Notes under the pieces: model-generated
What the model was told of the DNA's origin: nothing
Databases searched by the model: none
Seen by the model: the letters and a program-made list of their open reading frames with translations, nothing else
Assembly: GCA_037833965.1 (NCBI GenBank)
Contig: AP031351.1
Span: forward strand, 17,558,501-17,622,500
Direction: 5' to 3'
Source of the DNA: Marchantia polymorpha subsp. ruderalis
Lineage: Eukaryota; Streptophyta; Marchantiopsida; Marchantiales; Marchantiaceae
DNA length: 64,000 nucleotides
Translations under genes and position numbers: made by a program
In this document: positions 59,133-64,000 of the stretch, piece after piece
How positions within the stretch are numbered: the stretch's first letter is position 1
How the letters are laid out: each line of letters begins with the position of its first letter

Positions 59133-61581
59133 GACTGTTTCAAGTGTAATTTCGAATGTATCACAATGCATAGCTGTGAGAAAGTAAAATGTGACATGCT
59201 TTTATTTAAATCTCCATCTCAACAATTGACTCTTGTTGGGCTTCAATAAAATACTTTGATTCATATAGTATCATCAACTGTTTGAGTCAAATTTGTGTGT
59301 ATAAATTCGAATTCAAAGATAATTGTAGCACCTACGTTAATTCTCATGAATAATACAAAATTGCAAATGAAATCAATCTTGAACCCAAACAACACATTTA
59401 TAGGATATACTAGGATGGATGAAATGTACAATTAGAAGTCTAGGGAATTTTTAATTTAATGAGTGACATCCAACCCTAACACGAATGTATGTCAATGTTG
59501 GAAGGTTATTCACTTTCCTCTTGCGAATGACACCTCCCACTAATGACGTCTAACGTAACAATGTATGTCACTATTGGGAAGTCTAAGTCTGTACTTGAGA
59601 ACTTTACATTTCATGTGCAACCAATGCATTGGACTATAGTTAATGAAACTCGGCTGTCAGCTTTTTAAGCAGCACTGTAAACACGTGAATTGTATGTGTG
59701 TCTTCAAACTTCTGATAATTGGGGCTGGGACCCACTTATCTCCATTGGTTTCATCTGTGTTGCAGCTTGACGGGTCTTCTCATCGTTTTAGCTCTCTATT
59801 TTTTACTTTTACAAATCTGTCAAAGAAATGCAAGGCATGGGTTCCATGTCGGGTACACATTGCATCTCGTTGGGGGTTGTTTTTCCCATTTTCCTCTCGG
59901 ATCCTCGTCCTTGCAGAGTTCTCGTTACCGTTTGCACCCAGTACCGCCCAGTTAAGTGGTGATACGACAATTGAACAACTGTAAACTGATGCCCCCTAGT
60001 ACAGCAGGGAACCATGAACGGCACGAGATTGGTAAGTAGCAAAGGTAAACAGGCGGCTGTTTGGGGCAAATAAGTTCAGATTAAATTTATCCCCTACCGA
60101 TCTCATAGCAAATGCGTCCTTTTTGAGACCGCTAAAAATCTTTTTATTGTGGCGTACTCGGGTGGGAATCAGAGAGATTTTGGCAGATTATGTTCACCAT
60201 GAATGAAGTAAACACGAAAGTGCCATAGGGCACATTAGCAAAGTTTCCTTTTGGGATTTAAGATGTCTAGCAGAGCGGTCAATCGAACGGTTCTGATCGA
60301 GGGTTAATAGCCATGAAGTGAAGTTCGCAGGAGAGAGGTGAGTCAACGTTGAATGCACTCTCACCGGAAGAGCGACAGCGTGGGCTGGGGGCGAACGGCC
60401 AGCCGCGAGGCTCTCGGGGCCCCAGCGAAGCCGGGCCGGGCAAGGTAACCGGACTCGCGAAGTGTGGAGTTGTGACAGTGGTCCGAAGCCTCCCGCGCAT
60501 GCGTAATATGATGGATCTGACGTGGACAGAACCGGCCACTCTGTCAGGTCTGTCGCGCCGTCACCTCTTAAGGCAACCCGCGCTTCCTTTGTCAAGGACC
60601 GAGACACTGAGAACTGCCACAACGAGACCGCTCTCTACTTCTGAGACTACCGACCAAGTTGCATGCCCGGTCTCTCTAAATTTCCCTCTCAGATCTCCCT
60701 TCGCCTCCCCTATCCTGATTTGGATCGCGCCTGGAGTTATTGCGAGTCAAACGTTGTCTTAAGTGTAGGCCGGCGCACCAGAGGCACGAGCAGCTTGTGT
60801 TGCCTCTCCGGGCTGCGAAAGCTGATGTGACAGCGGGGGGTTTCTCCAACGAGATGTACAAGACTCGTGGAATTGGAAATTGAGGGCGAATCAGAACAAC
60901 TTGCAGACGCGAGTCTGTCCTCGAGAGCCAACTCAAGCATCAGAAGGCGGCCTCATCATTCTCCTTGCAAGTTCCAAGGGCTGCGCTCAGCGAGTTTTCT
61001 GCTCGTGTTCTGGCAGTGCTTTACCCAGTCAAAACAAAGCAAGATTCTCTCGTCATAGGAAGAGCTCCGGGTCCGCACTCGATCTTCTTCGTTATCGGAG
61101 TCGACGGATGCATGCGTGCGTGCCCGAAGTTGCTGGACTCGAGGGGTTACTAAATTGGTCCTGAAGTTCCTTCCTGCAGGAGTGGAGCAGAGAAAGCATC
61201 CGGAATTCTTGTTTTATGCATGCTTTGCTGCGATCGACGTTCATTTATATTTCGTTCTGGCCCGTCGGTTTTTCTGCCTGAATACTTGACAGATCTCATA
61301 ACCAAGCCTATGGAACCTGAACTACAATTTCTTGGCTGCGGCGAATGATGAACTCTTCTCCAAATTTCGGCTCCAAAGCTCATGTGCAGAACCGGACTCC
61401 AGATTGTGCCTCCACGAATTCTCACGACTGTACTAGAACCCGACAGAGATACAGCGAGAATAGCTGTGGTGGTCTCCACGTACAGCCCCCTGAATGAACG
61501 TCAGTCGAGTCTGATTGCTGAGGATCTGTGCATACAACACCGGCGTACACACTTTCATTTAGCGACTGATAAAGCTTTGTG
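59133..61581. other. Intergenic region and upstream part of STAY-GREEN
   Basis: 59.1-60.1 kb is mixed and shows no gene. 60.2-61.5 kb is G+C-richer, and several overlapping frames on both strands have no recognised motif. It should hold the STAY-GREEN promoter and 5' UTR. ACGT-core elements are present (GACGTGGA at about 60518, CCACGTAC at about 61477), of the kind used by ABA and light bZIP factors, but a role is unproved. Confidence 0.45.
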
Positions 61582-63188
61582 ATGGCAGCCGCCGCCTGCG
61601 CATGCATCACTGCAGGCTTGGCCACGTCATTAAGCCCTGCAAACTCGAAAGAGAAATGGGATAGTCTTCAGGCCATTTGTTCAGTCTCTCCTGCCGCACG
61701 CCGGAGCACGACACCACTCCCCCGGGCTCAGAACGCCTCAGTGTCTCGTTCGTCAGGGGAAAACTACTCGAGCTTTTGGGGCAAAGAAAGCTGCGGCACC
61801 CTTCTTGGTCGGAATCAGGCACAACAAAGCCTTGCTGCGTGTTCATTCAGATCCGTCCCTCTTGTGGTAAGTCCGAGTAGGTTCGAATTGGTGAGAAATT
61901 GAAGTGATGGGGACTATAGCTGTCAAAATTTTTGAAAGTTGACGTCTCCAAATCCGTAATCACAACGAAGCTCATGGGGACTGAATGACATTGGCTTTCA
62001 GGAATCAAGACTTTTCGGGCCGGCAATTTTTGAAGCATCAAAACTACGTGTGCTCTTTCTTGGAAAAGAGGATGACAAGGGCCACCTGCAACAGCCTCGA
62101 ATTTACACTCTAACTCACAGTGACGTCACTGCCAAAATCACTCTGGCTGTCGCTCAAGAGATCAACAAAGCGCAGGTTGGTTTACTTACACTACTGTATC
62201 TGGAATCAAGTATCTGTCTGGTGTCTTATAGTTCCTAGTCATATCCAAGAATCAGACACCAACTTTGATAGTGCAGCAACGACGAGGGTAGAAAGTAGAG
62301 TGTTCGCATGTCAATCGAAAACTTCTGATGTGCTCAAGCAATTGTCCTGGTTTGTTTTGTCTAGTTGATGGGCTGGTATAGTCAGCTGCAACGGGATGAG
62401 GTGTTGGCGGAATGGAGGAGGACAAAGGGGGAAATGACTCTTCATGTACACTGTCATATAAGTGGGGGCAACTGGCTTCATGACATCATAGCCAAGCTCC
62501 GATTTTACATCTTTCGGAAGGAGCTACCGGTGGTAAGCTTCAATCAAACCAACTCACTATAGGTCGATATGGTTCATGTCTTGGATCGATCTGATCTTGC
62601 TTCTTGTTGTATTTGCTACTTTAACGTTACGTGACGAGGTACTAAGTCTACTCTAGTTTAAACTTAACGCTTCTGATCATCAAAGGTTTACTTTTCTCAT
62701 GCAGGTTCTGGAGGCTTTCATGCATGGGGACAGAGATCTATTTTCGAAACATCCAGAGCTACAAAGTGCACCTGTTTGGGTGTATTTCCATTCGAATATG
62801 GAAGAGTACAACCGCATGGAATTCTGGGGACCTCTATCTGAGGCTACTAAGGTACTGATAAGTTCCTTCTCTCAAAGTCAAAGAGAGTAGTCACTGAATT
62901 CAAGATATGAAATAGCATGATAAGCTTAGATCGACGTTACCACTTCAACCAACATTCTGACGTCTCATTTTCTTGGTATTTCAGGGAGCATCAGAACTAC
63001 AAAAGGAAGCAATACACCAAGCTCTGGACGAGATAGTGAAGAATGAGAAGAAGCAGCAATTTCCCAAGCCCACATGCTCCGTTCAGTGTGAATGCTGTTC
63101 TCGTCACGCAGCTGTGATCCCAATCCCCGAGTCCTTTAGAATGCATGCACGATCTCACGAGCACAGAGAGCGTGGCGTCCCTCAATGA
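61582..63188 (+). CDS. SGR: STAY-GREEN, magnesium dechelatase (5 exons, 325 aa)
   Basis: STAY-GREEN (NYE1/SGR) removes Mg from chlorophyll a in the chloroplast, giving pheophytin a, the committed step of chlorophyll breakdown in senescence. Exons: 61582-61866, 62002-62175, 62365-62532, 62705-62851, 62985-63188; 978 bases, all introns GT-AG and all in phase 0. The first exon encodes a serine/alanine-rich transit peptide. The core starts RLFGPAIFEASKLRVLFLGK, then RIYTLTHSDVTAKITLA, GWYSQLQRDEVLAEWRR, LHVHCHISGGNWLHDIIAKL, RFYIFRKELPVVLEAF, HGDRDLFSKHPEL and VWVYFHSNMEEYNRMEFWGP. These are the family's strongest motifs. The C-terminal cysteine-rich motif is kept as P-x3-C-x3-C-x-CC, but the following Phe-Pro is replaced by Ser-Arg. 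ATG 61582 is the first in frame. Identification is very secure. Confidence 0.96.
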
Positions 63189-64000
63189 GATGTTCTTACA
63201 GTAGCAGTTTTACGGATTTGACGACTTTTCTAGCGAGTTCTTGTCGGATGATCATCGGTCAAGGGAGTAAGTATATAGTGGAGGACAATCGAGGACGTGC
63301 CTTCAGCAGTTCCAAACACTTTTGGGCAGCACATGCCGAGTCCAGCTCCGAATGTCTTACAGTAAACTCATGTCCAGATTGTAAAGGAGGAATGAAACCA
63401 GGAAAGGACAGAAGGATTTTTCCGGGCAGGCAGTCAGTTGCAAGGCACTGCCGCAGTTCCATCTGGAAGACGTGGAGACGACGAGGCATGAAATTATTGA
63501 TGATGCGGCAAGAACCGTGTTCAGTACATTGTAGAATAGCGACTGGCTAAACATAGTTCATGTTAACATTGATGTATATATCCGTCATGAATCATTCTTG
63601 TTATTCTCGAATAGTACGGTACATTTAGTTAGTTTGTAGTTACCTTCAGAATAACACCTCGCTGGAGGTAGTTTTTTCAATAGATGTAGATAGTTATGTA
63701 GATTCTGAGGGACCTCATCGACGGTCCGAGACCTAGATAGTCAGTGACTTTTTGGCTCCATTGGCCAGCACAAAATTCGTCGACACGATGTGTACATTCT
63801 ACATATTTCTAATCAGCTATTACATATTTTTATATGAAAATTTTTTGTTAATGCTACGGCGGAACAGTTGTTAAGCGGGCTATTAGCCAGCTAAAAGGGA
63901 AGTGTCAAAAAGTGATCCAGTTCTTGCGATATATCAACAGGAGAGAAGAGTCTTTGGGCGAGTGTCATGTGTGCTTGCTCCGCCGCAGATTGGAGGAGGC
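63189..64000. other. STAY-GREEN 3' flank
   Basis: Probable 3' UTR followed by A+T-richer sequence. Short frames here carry no motif. No further gene is visible before the window ends. Confidence 0.5.

Noticed and set aside
60349-60762. 137-codon plus-strand frame upstream of STAY-GREEN
   Set aside because: No recognised motif and frames on the other strand are equally open; more likely promoter or UTR sequence.
1-64000. CRISPR arrays, bacterial operons, ribosome binding sites
   Set aside because: The window is eukaryotic nuclear DNA with spliced genes; tandem repeats here lack unique spacers of constant size.

Overview
The window is nuclear DNA of a land plant. Evidence: GT-AG introns, a STAY-GREEN chlorophyll-breakdown gene, a plant-type MOT1 molybdate transporter, and Ty1/copia LTRs primed by initiator-Met tRNA. 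Short genes with small introns sit in long A+T-rich repeat deserts beside one very G+C-rich intronless gene. This would fit a bryophyte or other non-seed plant, but that placement is inference; no species is identified.

Four protein genes can be assembled completely. (1) EMC1, minus strand, 11320 down to 5113, 12 exons, 998 aa: the large luminal subunit of the ER membrane protein complex. (2) NDUFA12/B17.2, plus strand, 15331-18065, 5 exons including a 27-bp one, 156 aa: a mitochondrial complex I accessory subunit. (3) MOT1-type molybdate transporter, plus strand, 34314-35903, intronless, 529 aa. (4) STAY-GREEN (Mg-dechelatase), plus strand, 61582-63188, 5 exons, 325 aa. In the three spliced genes the reading-frame phase closes at every junction. 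The four genes serve unrelated housekeeping roles and do not form a pathway cluster.

Most of the rest is mobile DNA in different stages of decay. 1-278 is a minus-strand LTR cut by the window edge; 285-2317 is a broken DDE-type transposase-like gene; 20.1-21.4 kb is a minus-strand copia relic. 24023-30828 is a nearly complete Ty1/copia element with both LTRs, PBS and polypurine tract, disabled by stops, frameshifts and a lost protease active site. 44185-46333 is a minus-strand hAT-like transposase pseudogene; 48.9-50.4 kb is a minus-strand Ty3/gypsy relic; 51471-51699 is a diverged minus-strand LTR of the same family as the copia element; 58419-58584 is a small terminal-inverted-repeat element (MITE) with direct repeats at both ends. 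Between these lie A+T-rich stretches with no supportable gene.

No clearly new biological system was found. The most unusual signals are: a 40-bp tandem triplication that copies an EMC1 splice donor; tandem copies of the polypurine-tract/LTR junction inside the copia element; a G+C-rich, telomere-motif-bearing leader in that same element; the MITE with a duplicated right end; and several perfect inverted repeats.
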